A DNA stretch of 64,000 nucleotides from Pampus argenteus. Lineage: Eukaryota; Chordata; Actinopteri; Scombriformes; Stromateidae. Location: positions 7,514,001 to 7,578,000 of the forward strand of contig CM072864.1 of the NCBI GenBank assembly GCA_036937835.1. Direction: 5' to 3'. A program made the translations under genes and the position numbers. This document shows, piece after piece, positions 44,101 through 58,900 of the stretch. The notes beneath the pieces are model-generated. The model saw only the letters and a program-made list of their open reading frames with translations. It was not told where the DNA came from and did not search any database. Positions within the stretch are counted from its first letter, which is position 1. Each line of letters opens with the position of its first letter.

Positions 44101-46820
44101 GATGAACTGACAACCACTCCACTGGGAACTGAAACTGCACAAAATCACTTCAGCACAAAAGCAGAGAGAATGCTGCTGGTAACAAATGCAACTGAATACC
44201 TTGTCTGTTGCATGTTGTGTATGTGTCCGTGTATATATGCGTGCATGTGTATGTGTGTGTATGTGTGTTGTTTTAACTGGCGAGCGAATCGAGAGAGGGC
44301 ATCGTATACCAGATCACACTCTGGCTCGCCTGCAGAAAAGCCATCTTCTAACAATGTACTGTTGCGATACACATATTTGTACTAATGTCAAAAGTTGAAA
44401 GCAGTTAAGTATATGACTCTAGTAATTCTAGACTTAGTATTTCGGCCAGTGGAGCTATATTCTCTAGCCTAGTCTTGGTGTCTGAGTATTACAGTCCTGT
44501 GTTAAGCCCGACGCCGTTACCTACTCGTAACCTATAAACACCTACAGCACTCGGTATGCTTAATCCCTACCAATAACGGTTAACAAATCCAAACCTCTGA
44601 TTTCATTTGGTGTTGGTGTAAGAGACGGCGGCGTGGCGCGGCCCAGCCCGGCCGTGAGCGTAGGCCTACACTCATCGCTGGGTCAACTGTCAGCGTGTCA
44701 CTGTAATGGTTGAGTTCATAACAGAGGGGATGTCTGACGCGACTACATTAACACTTACATATAGTCAGGGTTTTTTTCCTTCAAAAACAGCGTTTCATAA
44801 GAGCTTTTTCCATGTCAATTTTGTGGCACGATAGAGCATAAGTCATCAACATAGTAAGAAAATAAGGTGCTTCTTGTTGACTTGCCTTTTTTATGTAATG
44901 AGCTCATTTCAACCTCTCTTCATAAGTTTATAGAGATTTACAATATTCATGGCATCTCTCAGGCGGTATCTGTCGGTATTTGCAGTTGTTCTACCAGTAA
45001 ATGGTAACAGGTATATACTTATATTTCTGTTGTCAGATGAAACCTACTGTGGGGGAAACATCTCATTCACTACAAACATAAGTGCTCTAACAAAACAATT
45101 CAGTATATTAAGTCTCAGATTGTGAGCAGCACTCTCGGGTCCGCCGTGAGGCCTCCCTCTCTCCTGTCATGTGACATGTGTTCCTACCCATAAAGCCTCT
45201 GCCGTGCTTGGCTAAGGTACTCGAAGGGCAGGGAAGTGCTTCCCGTTGGTGTAAAGTGACACACCAGAGCTCTGCAGGGCAACAGCTCTTGGTCTTGGGC
45301 TATTGTCATGACAATAGTTACTCAATCACCACCTGAGGGTGGAGGGATCTTTGAGGCTTTGCTGCCACACCCATTATATATCACTGGCTGCCTCAGTTGG
45401 CTAGCCTTATTAAAATACACTTTGGAAATAACTTTTCTGAAATCTGAAATGATTCCCAGGAATCCTTGACGTGGAGGATCAGGAGTCCTTTCAGCATGAT
45501 AGCAAAGTTCTTTTTGTGAATGTGTTAGGCCAGTCTGGAGGGAATGCTGCCTGGCAGCAGGCACCCTAACCCTCACCATTCATTTCCATCATTTGCTGGG
45601 CAGCATTATTCTTTTCTTTTTGGCCTTAACTCCAGAAGGTGCCTCAGAGTTTTTCCATATCATTTTCACCTGGTAGAGGACTGTCCAGTGTGGTTTAACA
45701 TTTTTAAAACAAAGTGCTTCTTTGTCCGAAACCACTCTGTTCACATTCTGACGTCTCTCAAATAGATTTCTACCTTTAAATGTAGTTCTACGTGTCATAA
45801 TGATTTACTGCGCAGGGGGACACCCCCCACAGGCTGTCAATTCAACGGTATAGGGGCTCGTTCAAATTCATTATATTTAAATACAACATTAAGTGCTTTA
45901 GTTGGGATAATACAATCAAAGCTTTGGGAGCAAGGGACAAGGGGAATGGGACGATAATATAATAATGCACTTTTTTTATTTTTTGGAGGAGCGGGGTAAA
46001 ATCTTGCATACTTTAGGGCTTAAGGTGCATAAATTCATGGGGTCTCTCCTAGCACAGCTAAGCTCTAGGCTATGCTACATAGGTCAAAGTAAGATAGCAC
46101 GCTAATACCATGGTGGTGCAGAAGTGCTCCAGTGATAAGATAACCAATCAATCTATAAAGGGGTTTGTTGCTAACGAGTTGTGTATTCAGTTCAGGGGAC
46201 ATGGGTCACTGCACAGAAGAATGGTATTTAAATATTTCCCACATATCCAGAGTCAAACTCCGAACATCTCGCTGAGCTCATGTAAGACAAACCTTACAAG
46301 AGATGGCTATGGCAACGAACTGCATCGACACACAACTACCAACCATGGCGACCAGGCCTAGATGCTCTAACCATGGAAACCACATCCAATCTGTCACCGT
46401 AACCGCAAGCTGAACATCTGTGTGCAGAGATTCAAACAATGGGACCATTAAAAACATAAAATAACTGTACAGGTACCCATACTTAAGAGGGGGCTTGTTT
46501 AAGTGGTGGGCAGTAATGGGGGGGAGGGGGCTTCAAGCTTATTTTACTCTGGGTGCGGGAGGGGCGGGGCGTTTACAGACTCATGGAGAAATCCTTTCTT
46601 CATAAAACAATGTAAAACCACATGAGAAAACTAAAAAGGGAGTAACAGCTAACCGCTTTGGTTTATCACATGGAGCAGCAGAGAGGACGAGGAGGAACCT
46701 CGCTTCACTTCCTGCTCCATGTGATAATGTGCACAGCTAGCAGGCAGGGCTACAAAAACAGGGAAAGGCAGTCGAACACAGATAACTCTCTCAGAGCAAC
46801 GCATCCCGGGCGGGATGCCA
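41160..46820 (-). other. fam120c: Probable long 3' UTR of fam120c
   Basis: Between the fam120c stop codon (46821-46823) and a minus-strand AATAAA at 41165-41170 there is no recognised gene or exon. I infer one unspliced 3' UTR of about 5.6 kb. It contains an AT-rich dispersed repeat at about 42030-42310, GT-rich runs at 43690-43726 and 43984-44032, and G-rich stretches (43500-43580, 43800-43840, 46510-46570). Earlier poly(A) sites are possible. Confidence 0.45.
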
Positions 46821-49800
46821 TCACTCTTCCTTCTGTAGCGCTCCGTCTGACGGGCAGTCGTCAAGGCAACAGGGGGGCTCCACTTCCACCCCCTCTGATT
46901 GGTTGTCTCTGCTGGCTAAGGCACAAGGGATTGGCTGGGCCAGGGGGGCCAGCTCCAAGGGCTGGCCGATGGCAGAGGCTGCTGAGCTGCCGTTCAGCTG
47001 CTGAGTCGCAACCTCTGGCATGGAGCCCGCCTCCTCTGAGGGCTTTGGGGGACTGCTGGATGGGGGGGGTGACGTCTGGAAGAGATGTTTAAAAGAACAG
47101 CGAGAGGTGTGAGAAGCAAGTTGCAAAATGACAGACAAGCAGACAGACAGAGCTTTGAGTAAATGTTAGGTTCTTTGCTCGGGTCATACCTGTGTTCTGT
47201 TGGCAGTTGCCTTTTTCCCTCCCCTTGCTTTTGCTGGAATCTCTTTACCCCTCCTGTGATGAACAAACACGTTGAGATGCAGAAGCCACACCAGCGTTTA
47301 ATACTGAGATATTTCACACATTGCTGGTTCATGGTAGCAAAGTAAATCCATGCAGAGACTTTCAAGTTTATTTCTGAAAGCAAATCTATTCTCTCCACTA
47401 ACAGCGATTCCTCTTTACTTTGTGGCAGCCCGTTTAAAAGTCAACTGTTGTGTCGGCTTTCCTGGTAAAATGAAATTGCACTGCAAACGACTTGAGGTTC
47501 ATAATCAAGCAGATGGTGAAACAATATTGTTAAAGGACGACTCGACTTCTGTGTTCTTTTCCGGGTTGTTCAGATGCAAACGCCCACTCAGCCACAAGCA
47601 AAAAAACAGTGACATTCGAGCACAACAGTGAGCGCTATGTCTGTGTGTCTGAGCACATTTAAACAGAGCAGCTGCAGCGGCAACAGTGAGTGCTCAGTCC
47701 ATCTCTGTGACTACTGCTTAGAAAGTCTAGGGGATTCATATCGGTTTACATGTTAGCAACATCAACATCATCATTTTCATGCTAAAACATACAGACATAG
47801 AACACTACTGGCTCTTTAAATGTGCTTTGTTAGCATTTGTTTGTTGGATAGTAAGCTTGTAGTAGATCTAATTAATGTTTTTGGCTTGATGTTGTAGCTG
47901 CCTGGTATTTCCAGTAATTGTCATGACTCAGACGTTTTAATCTGCTACTTTCATCTCTAACCAGGACCTTAAACTAGAATATTTACTGCCTCTAGCAGTA
48001 ATAACAACAACCTGTCTGTCACTGAAGAAACTGAGATTAAGATTAATGCAGTGACTATTGTTAATAAGATTTTAAGGTTTTGGGTATGGACTTCTGAACT
48101 ATGTTAGATGTTAGTTTTGGTGATTAAAAAAAAAAAAATCATCATCGTACTCACCCTTTCCCTGCTCCCACTGACACCACCTGCATGTTGAACCCCCCTC
48201 TCCCACGGATTGGTTTGTTCCCAGCCCACTGGCCAACAACCATGCCAGCTATCTCCAGTTTCCCTCCCTGAGGTGGGATGGACTGAATGCCTGGAGAAAG
48301 AAAGAAAATAACTGATTACTGAGACATACTTCTGTTATTGTAGAGAATGTCTACATCCACCTAAAAGCCTAAAAGTGTGCTTTACATTAAAGCTGAAGTA
48401 TCTCTCTACCTGGAAAGGCTCTGGGTCTGTGCTGGCCAGGGTGATGTGGATGATGCGGATGATGATGAGGAGGCATGCCGCCCATGGGGCGAGGTGGGTA
48501 GAGGGGAGGCATGGGGTAGAAAGGTGGCACCATGGCAGGGGGTAGGAAGGCTGGAGGTGGAAGAGGAGGGGGAGGAGGAGGAGGGCGGGACAGGTTGATG
48601 CCTTCGAGAATCGCCTGACGCATCTTCTCAACCTTGGACACCAGCTCCTCCTGCAAAGCAGAGAGGACTCAGACTCAGTTACTGACGTGGATAACACACA
48701 CACAAACACAAAGTGACACTCATTAGATTACATTCTCACTTTTCTCAGCAACTGTCGTCCAAGTGCCCTTTAGCCAAGGCACTAAATGTTAAGTATCAAC
48801 AGCACCGCGCTGCACTATTACTAATCGACCGATCATTTCAATCATTTTTAAAACTAAAATACCAACCACGCTCTGATTTCTGCTTCACAAATGTCAAGAA
48901 TTTATTTTTTCTTCATCATATATGTGACAGTAAATTAAAGGCAAAGCAAGACAAAAATAATAATATCCTTATTTAATTCCAACCCAGCATCACGCTGACA
49001 TGTGGGCCGAGGATTTAATGAAAAAAAAACCTGCTCGGGTTCGTACCTGCCCCTCACACATGTCCAGCAGGGCAGCCCGGTCGCGGGCAGCCCGGGCCAG
49101 TTTGCTCTGGAACAGTTTGCCGTCAAAGAAGCCCCAGGGACAGCAGTGTTCCCATGGTAACGGCTGGCCACACACATCATTAATGAACAGTGCTGTGTCA
49201 ACGCCGGCCATAAAGAGAGCAGCCAGCTGCACGCCGCGGGCATCCACCTTCTCCACCTGATGGCCAACACACAAATGAACAATGACAGCATCTCCACATC
49301 ATAGAGGAAAGAGAGAAGAGAAGACAGGAAAGATACAAGTAGAGACAGCGTACAAGAGGTTTGAATCATGCGGTCTGTCTATCTCGTGTGTGGGCAAAAT
49401 AAAATAGCTCACCTGTTTTAGTCTTGTGCTACTCAAAAGTGAGTTGCTCTAAAAGCAACTGAGTGATCAACAGAATCTTACCTTGAGCTCCTGTAGCTGG
49501 TCAGGTTCATAGAGCTGGTTGGAAACAGCCTGGGCCAGGAAGGCATCAAGCTCATGTCTATGGAGGATCCTTCCTCCAGGCCACTGCATCATATACCTGA
49601 GGGGGAAGGAAAACAAAGTTAACTTTAACACAGAGCTAGTTTACCGAGAACCAGTTACAAAAAACTGAATCTATTGCTTCAACTGTAAATATGACCTACG
49701 TAATAAGGACAAGAGCACAATTTGCCACAGCAGACCATCATCATCAAGCATACTGTTCATCTGAACCAACAAGCTGTTCCGGTCTCTGTCCAAAATTACA

Positions 49801-49861
49801 CCAGTCAGGTGTCAAATCTACAATTTGATATCAAAGTCTCACCTACAACATAAGCTTGTAG

Positions 49862-49908
<47 letters not shown>

Positions 49909-52900
49909 CATACATACATACATACATACAGTCTTTTACAGTCTAATTGTTGTTGTTAATCTTAGTCCTTGCTGTCCAATACTCAGACTGTCTCTGATCA
50001 TAACAGCTGCATGTTTACTGGCCCTTTACAAAACACTTATCACTATAACCATTTGAGTAAGTGTGATTACTTTAAAATGTGACAATGGTTTAAGGCTTTA
50101 AGAGATAATTAGTGCATAATTCAATTTGTAAATGACATTCAACCCAACAAGCAAGCAAAACAGTTTAATAACATTTGTATAGAGGAGGAAGCACACAGAA
50201 TGTGTTGGTATTTGTTGGCTCCCTGTCACTCCGTCATGTTCACGGGGGTCATTGTAAATATTATCTGTGACACCTGTGATTTTTCTACCATAAACAGTTG
50301 AAATGTTTGCTGTGAAAAAAAAGCCTGTCAGCATTGTAACATCAATTTGATAGACAGGGAGATGCCAATCTATACATATTACCAATCTGAGCATTATGAA
50401 AGACCATAGCCAATCATCCTTCCTGTAACTTTTGTTGCTAAGGTTGTTCATGTCTGCTCGCGTATCTCGGATTTCAGACAGAGGCTGAGTGGCTGTACAC
50501 GTTTTTTGGGATGTAGCGCATTCAAAAGATATTCCAGTAGAGCTTGAAACATGCATATGTCCCCATAACTTTAAGTTATAATCCCATATAGGAGTTTTCA
50601 GGTGAAATTAGATACTAGATTTATTTCAGAAAATATTGAGAAAAAAATTATTCTACAATGAGTCTCAATGGTCAGTCCTTTTAGTCTTTTATTATGCCAA
50701 CCTGTTTATGATAAAGGCTGAAGTGGGTCATGTTTACAATAACAACCCTATACCTGATGAACCTGAAGTATTTTAAGAGGCATCTCAACTCCAGATAGTC
50801 CACTATTACATTTACAGTAGAGGTAAGCAGAGAATTTACATTACTCAAGTTATCATCCACACAGCCTCAAAAGATTATTGTCATAGTCAACTGGTAAGAG
50901 AATAAAAAGAAGTTATACTCTGAAGAAGAGTTTGAAAGATGTTAACGACCAAGAGAAGAATTATTATGACCAGGGAATTTTGTCTAAACCTTGTACAGAC
51001 GTGTAAATACAGGTCTGTGTTAAGCCTCTCTTTCCCCAGAGCCTCTAAAATGTAGTCTGCAGGCTACGGTTCGTGGCTATTGAGGCTGTGAGGCCACTGT
51101 TGAGGGGAGAGGAGGTCTTTTGGATACACCACTGAGTATTCCAGGGTCTTAAAAGATGAGTTCGAGGTTTCTATGAAGGTCCTGTATATGATGTATTATA
51201 CATATATGCATTTTATTCTTATGCCTTAATTTTTCATACTGCTATTTTCTTTCTCTATTTCTTACTAGTATTCGTCTTTTAACGATTTGTATCAGCTGCC
51301 TGTCAGTCACCAACAAGACCCTGGCTGCTGTCACATCCACATATGTCTCAGAAACACAGAGGAAAGCATCGGGCTGAAATGCTTCTGTCTCCTTCTGCTG
51401 CTGTGCATGATCAAAAGTGCTGATGGCTGATGACTTCATTTGCTATTTTTGTACCTTTTGGGGCAGCATCAAACTAATTATACTCTGAAGACTTTGAAGT
51501 TGAGCACACGCTGCTTCTCCTGTTTCAGCTGTCATACCTGAGCACGCAGCACATGAGCAGCAGATGCTGTGGGACTTGTGCTGGGTTGAGGAGGGCTGGG
51601 CAGTCAGAGCGTAAACAGGCCAGGAAGGCCCTGGTTCTCCTGGAGCGGTCCTCGCTTGCACGACCCAACCATAGCCGTCGCAGGTTGGGGCAAGTCCACT
51701 CCCGGAAACACAGAGCTGGAACCAGCTCTGGAGTCAGGGCTGACTTGGCCTTACCGCTGCTCCACTCTTTGACAATCACTGGAGGAACTGTGACACAGAG
51801 ACACGAGGGAGGGAGTTGATACGAGTATGTGCATACTTTGGTTTAAAAGATCTGATGAAACAGCGGTACTATATATACACACACAATCAAGGCAGTGATG
51901 CAGGTGTGTCAGTGCAGGTTGGTATAATGGTGTGATATTTCTATCTTGTCACTAACACACTCCTTCAAAGCTTTTAACAGTGACGGTGCAGGTAGGACTT
52001 CAGTGTGTCCGAAGTATAGATTGTTGTTGACACTGCGACCTTCCAGATATAAATCTCTCAATTTCCTGAAATATAATCTATTAATTCCTAAATAGGAATA
52101 GGAATAAATCAGGTCTTCAGTGACCTGTGGTACCTCTTAGGGTTTTTGGCTCAGCCACACGAAGTGCGTTGTAAGGTGCCCTTTCATAAGTCCTCTTATA
52201 CAGGCCGGGGATCCAAATGTGGAACTCTTTACCTTGTCTTGTTTTGTGCTGCTAAATAAGTACTTTGCTGTTGAGTTTTGTGCCTAAATGTATTACCATT
52301 ATGTATTATACTGTTGAGTCCATCTAGGGACGAGCACTGCTAACTTGCTTAGGCTATAACTGCTGTAGTATAAGTCATAATGTATCATCAAGTTCATGCT
52401 ACATACTTTTTCCTATAGAAATAAGCATTAAATAAATAATGCTGAGTACAAACCAGAGCCGTGCAACTGGTACACCTCAATTACATTTTTTTACACCTGT
52501 GTTTGGTACATGAAAAATGTCATGAGCAAAGAGCAGCAACAAAGTGGCAAACATTTTACAATAAGTGGCCTCCTTCTTTAATTAGTATTCTGATAAGTCA
52601 GCAGATATATAACCACTTCCCATTACTGACAGGAACAGAAAAAAATGCCAACAAGTGAGATTTCACTGGTACAGCAGCTCAGTCACAGATCAATATGAAA
52701 AATCCACACAGTGCCAGATAAAGGATTGGAGGCAACAAGAAACAGCATCTACATGCTAGTGTGTGCCATCCTCTTGGTCAGGGGTCCTTTTTAAGTATTA
52801 TCAAACACGTTCACATGTTCAGTAATTTACAAAAATAAAGATAGAAAAAGTCTTTTTTTTCATTGTTCTTTCTATAAAGCTGAAACTAACAGTGCCATTA

Positions 52901-55900
52901 ATATATTTTGAAGAGCTGGTTAATCAACCTGCAACTGTTCTGAAAGTCTAATAATAGTTTTAGTAAAGAAAATATAACAATTAGTTGTCAAATGTGACAA
53001 TTTTAAGCATTTATGTGTCATATATAACTACACATCACCCTGGACTGTACAAAATGATAATCAAGAAAATCATCTTTCTAGTCTATCCCAGCACCTACCT
53101 TCCAGGGGAGCTCTCTTTCGGAGGGCAAGCCTCTCCAGGCGGCGATGTGTTTCAGCCAGGCTGAAGAGGACGCCGTAGGCATACTGTCTAGCAGCACGAA
53201 ACAGCAGAGAGGCAGGAGGCAGCTCCGAGTTACACTCATCCTCTATACACACTGGCATCTTCATCTCACCCTGAGTGGTGGGTGGTTAGTGGGAGAGGTA
53301 GGGACAAAGGAAAATGGAAGAGAGATTAAAGGAGGAAGTAGCGATCCGAGGAGGTTGATGTATTATCATTGTCACTGTTTTTTTTTTAAACTATACAACA
53401 TGATTTATGGCCTTTACAGCATAGGAGTGCATGCTTGCAAACACAAATCCAAAAACGTTTACCTTGGTCAATATGTGGTAAATCTGAGGATACATCAGTC
53501 CTCTTCTGTGTCTGTGCTCGGCTACACGAAGGACCTCAGCGCTAACCTAAAATTAAAAAGTCAAAATGCAACTCGCTCAAAACCAACTACAGCTCTGATG
53601 TGTCATACGGTTTTTAATCTCTCACAGACACTCACCTGAGGCAGAGGGGGGGTTGTTATGTCCATGTGACTCCGCGTCGCCATAGACAGCAGTGACGGAA
53701 TGTTTGACCCGCTGCCGTTGCCTTGGGAACCATCTCCAGAGGCCGAGCCCCCCCTTCCAGCAGGATCCTCCCACCGAGAGGGCTTGTCTGTCAAATGGCT
53801 GAGAAAAGGAGGGATCGTTTAGTCGCCCTGGCCCAGTATTGGTGTTAATGTGAGCGTCTGAGAAACTTTACACTACAATAAATACAAGGTGTCCCCAATC
53901 TGACGTCCAAATCCCATTTTTGGAAGAGTGATGCGCCAACGAAACACTTGTGCATCTCCGGTAGATGGTAGCTATAATCCTTGATTCTGTACAATGTAGC
54001 CCGGCTACTTCACACTGTGAGCTTGTGACCGTTTGTGATGTAGATTTTACATGGCTGGAATAGCAAAAGAAGAGAGAATAAGAAATATATATATTTTTCC
54101 ATGCATTTCTCATCCTTATCAAAACCTCACACCTACATTACCCTCAATTCACTTAAGTGCCATCACATTTTGCCCAGCTCCCTCTGGAAGAATAAAAATG
54201 TTTTGTACAACTATATAAAGCCTAAAGTGGTTTGAAAGCCACAACAACATACTGCAACATTGAAATAATGCGCTTCCCAGAATTACACACTTTTAAAAAT
54301 CAAGCTGACTAAACAGCCACTTGCCACAAATCTTTGAGTGCTTTTTAAAAGTACAATCAATCTTTTGAGCAGCACGTTACCGACTTTCTCCATTTTCCCT
54401 TCAGGGCATTACCACCAGACAGTCAGATGTCAACATATTGTCAAACCCAAACTCTCCTTGTGATTAGTCAAAACATGTGTTTGCAAAGTGCTTTGCTCCA
54501 CCTTAAATAAAGTCCCCTTTTCACAGGAAGTATGTCCAGAGTTTGACACCAGAAGTTTCTCTGAACTGACACACTTTTTAAGGGGTGTGTCTATGATTAG
54601 TGACATCAAAACTAGTTTGAAGCCAGTATACAACTTAAAACTTGAAGCCTCATACACCAAGACGTTTAACCAGAAGTTAAACATCTGAGATGAAATTTAT
54701 TTGCATGTCATAGATATTTGAATTTTTAATTAAGGAGAAGATGTAATTTTAAGGAAGAGTATTTCTAAATGTAATGAGGTAGCTAGCTGTTCGCTAAACA
54801 TGATTTTTGATCTGTGTCTTACTTTGCATTGCTGTCGTTGGGTTCATCTCCATCTGATGACGAGGAAGGAGACGGAGAGGGGCCGGACTGAGTGCCGGTG
54901 TGATGATTGGGTAAACGGTTCCCCCCCTGAGTGGAATCATATGGAGCTGACCAGTCAGAGAGGCCCATCTTGCCTGTCAGTGAATCGTTGCAGTCTTGGG
55001 ACGGTGGCGGTGGGTTCTGGAACAGAGGGGCGGAGCCAGGTCCATATGGAGCATTTTGATAGGGTGGCTTTAACCCCGGAACCTGGGGAGGGAACTGTGA
55101 TGGAGAGGGATAGAAGATAAGAAAATGGATTGGCGAGGGGGAATAGCAGGGGAGGGAACTACTACGACTACTACTAATACTGTCCTATTTTATTTCACAT
55201 CAAACTAGAAGCATCTAATCAAGGCTGTGAAGGATTTGGGATGGAAAGGCCTGCGACAGGCCTGTTAATTACCGTAAGTCATTTTTAGGGCAAAGCCACT
55301 TTGGCCTTTGATAAATACAAATTTATTGGGGCATTGCAGCAAAAATGTTGGACAACAAGGCCAAAACAATTACGTTGTATGAAGACATAGTATGCAATCA
55401 ACAATGTACTGAAAATACAAACACACATTATTTGACTGTAAACCATTAATCAAACCAATAACTAACCACAGTCAATGTGAGACAACCGTATCATATTTTA
55501 TTTAGCAGTTAATATTTCTGTAGTGGTGACAAAACATTTAAAAGAAAGATTCCTTATGCGTCAGCAAAAACACACAACTCTAGAAACACAAGATAAAAAG
55601 TGTCATATGTCAACCCTCTTCTGGACAATTCAGCATAAATATATTCCCTAAAGATAAACTGTATTTCCATACAAACTATAAACAACCTCAACTCGCTACC
55701 AGCCTCTGTTGATTTAACGGGAGAAGATCGAGGAACCGTTTCAAGATTTCTTACTAAAATACCTGCTGGTTAGTGGATCGGATACACGCCGAATTAAACA
55801 CTGTTAATTCACTGTCTATCGTGTGTGTGCGCGTGTGTATGTTTGAGCATTTTTTTCAGCCGTTGCCTTAGTAACTACATGGTTTGCTGCTTCCCGTTTG

Positions 55901-58900
55901 GTGCTGGATAAATATGCGCAGACGGTTCAAAGTTTTTTTTTACAAGTTTCTTTTGTTTATTTCTATGATTTCAACACAGATTTGTTGTTCACAATGTAAC
56001 GTTATCAGAAAAAAATAGGGTGTGTCCCCTGGACATCAGCAAATTAAAAACAGGCATACCAAACTGACTGTGTGGGTAGTTAATTTTAGAAGGGGCATTA
56101 CGGCCACACTCTGGGGCATCTGCAGCACTGACTGGTATAATTCCTGCTGCACCCTCCTCCCTTAACCAGTTTTCCCTTAAATGAGCACATACCTCAAAGG
56201 GATTTCAAAGAGAAAAAACTTAATCTACTCTGCTACATGTAGATTCATGTAGAGCAGAGAACAATTACACACACACACACAAAATATGATGAGAGGATTA
56301 CTAAGAAAAAAGGAACCTACCTGATTCTTTCCAGGCTGCATCGGTCCCATGTGGCCAGGTGGTCCCCCAAATGGATTGGGTCCAAACCCAGGTACTGAGC
56401 AGGGCAAAAGAAAAAATATATATATATTTAGTAAACCAAAACACAATTACATAATTTAGTTGTCTAAACTTGTTTACTGAGCAGTTAGCTACTCACAAAT
56501 GAAAGAGGAGGGGCCCATGTTGGGTGAGCGTGGTTTGGAGGCTGCTGAGAAATACTCCACAGCCTTCTTGAATCGCTCCACCTTGTCCTCCATACGAGAC
56601 TGAAGAAAAGACAGCATAACGTAAAAATGCTCAGCTGAGAGATGTGCATGTCTGTTGTCGTTGTCTGTTCTATAAAGAGATTTTTTTTCTACGTTCCTTT
56701 GTGTAATGCATCTTCAAGTACCTTGAAAAATGCTCATAAACACTTACAAAAATGTGAAATATGAAAAAATGTGTTAATTACCACATTCTGACTTTCCTGA
56801 CCCGCCTGTAGCTCTCAGCCACAAACACATTTGTTCCAATCAAAGATATAAATCTTTAATAACAGGGCACATTTAACAAGATAAATCGTCTCCTAAAACA
56901 GAGGAGTATATTTTCAGCTGTGGATTCAGTGTCTGAACCAGCAGCAGGATGGTATATATGGAAATGACTCAAAATAAACTACAGTGTCCATGTTCAGGGA
57001 AAATGTTGCCCAATTTATGTGTTTAAAATAAGAGCTCTATGATCCAGAGGAATAATAGCCAAGTCATTGTTGGTCTTTTCATGAGATTTGCTGATAATAG
57101 GAATATAAAACATCATCAGACTTATCTCGAGGTCGAGATTTAACAAATACAAATATATAGTTTGCGTCTGAAAATGATGATGGAACCAATTCTCACAACA
57201 GAGCTGTAAAAATTGATTTTATTGACTTTGGCTGAATGAAAGTAAGATAGTAAGGTAAAATTAATTATACTATTGTCCTCGAATTGTTTGTTTAACCAAG
57301 AGTCAGTGAATTTATAACATTTTTGAATTTTTAAAAATTGAAACAATCAATGAAACATTTCAGCTCTGACTATTTCCACTGCATGAACTTGATTTCAGCC
57401 ATTAAAGCTACTGCAGTTTTAGCTCAGCCTCCCACTGGACAAAAATACGTTATTCTCTCATAGAACGAGGATAAATGAGACACTAACGAGCAGCATAAAG
57501 CAGTGACAAAATGCTACTAAACAATAAATACACTTGCTCAATCACAGTCGGCAACACTGTGGGTTCAATTCACATTTAATTTCTCTTTTATGTGCAACGC
57601 TGCAAACATTACAGCACCTTCTTCTGATAACTGAAACTAGATAACATTGTTAAACATGCAGATATACATATACACACAAGGTGTGATATGATTCTTCTAT
57701 GATTGAGCGTGTGAAGACGCTCAGATGATGACTTAGGTCTTGTGTCAACAGCGATGACCTATTTAACTGTCAGCAACAGTATGGTATGTTCAGATGGAAT
57801 ATGTTAGTTCAGTGTGCACATGACCTACCTGTGACTGTTTGAAGACATCTCTGGCAATGGCGTCGAGGTTTCCCAGGTCTTTGATGGAGGAGACGTACTC
57901 GGAGACGGCTTTGATCACCACCTCGCAGGGCGGTAGCACCAACTGATGGGCTCGCACCTGAGACACAAACAGTGAAACACATGTAACAAGTGCCATCTCA
58001 ATATATTCACCTGTATTATTTATCCTTTCGTTTTAGAAGCTGGAACATGAGAATGGGGAGCATTTGTTTTTTACTATTTTTGCTGGACAAATGGCAGACT
58101 ACTTGACTACTTGAATTAACTTGGACCAGCAATGACAATTTCATTTGACTTTTTAATTCAGTGACACATCATATCATATATCATATGAAAGGCCAATAGA
58201 ACAGCTACTTGAGGGTTTCTAGTGTCATGTGTAAGCAGTAATACACAACAAGACATCCCAGTGTATGAAAATAATAGACAAAGTGGCGGCGAAGAATGCC
58301 GAGCAGCGGAGTGGCATTTCCTATGCTGAATCAGCTCTTTTCCTCTTTTCACAGCACCTCCAAATCTATTCCCACACTTACACCACAAACCACACACAGG
58401 AAAAAAAAGGCCATCAAGCTTAGCTCATATGGACCAGGACAATTTGTCTCACTGTAAAGTCCAATACAAACAAAAAAAGACTTACCAAGTTCATATATCT
58501 AATGTGGTGCTGGGAAAACGATACATTTCTAATTAATCTCTATGAAGAGAATCATGGAGATCATAATCTATAATTGGACAAGATTTTGGTAGCGGGAGCA
58601 TGAAGTCTTGGCCCTGATATCTGATATCCAGATATCCATTTGAAATATTGGCCGTTGGCCCCAGAGGTTAAACTGTCTGTGATACAGATAGCCGGCGGGT
58701 CCTGAGATTGAATTCTATGTAGGAGTGTCATTTACGGACTAACTAGGAATTATTTCTCCTGATTGCTAAACTATCTTGCCTATCTATTTATGATCGATTC
58801 ATTACAGTCATTTCGATTTTGACTCACTGTTATGACTTGAAGGTGTTGTTGATAATTTACATTTCCTAAAGATGTTTTTCAATAATTTTTTTTATAGAAG

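Noticed and set aside
43690..44385. Frames in GT-rich sequence at 43.6-44.4 kb
   Set aside because: Low-complexity GT/CA-driven frames in the inferred fam120c 3' UTR.
46658..47092. 144-residue plus-strand frame
   Set aside because: Antisense of the last fam120c exon and the start of its 3' UTR; no splice or family support.
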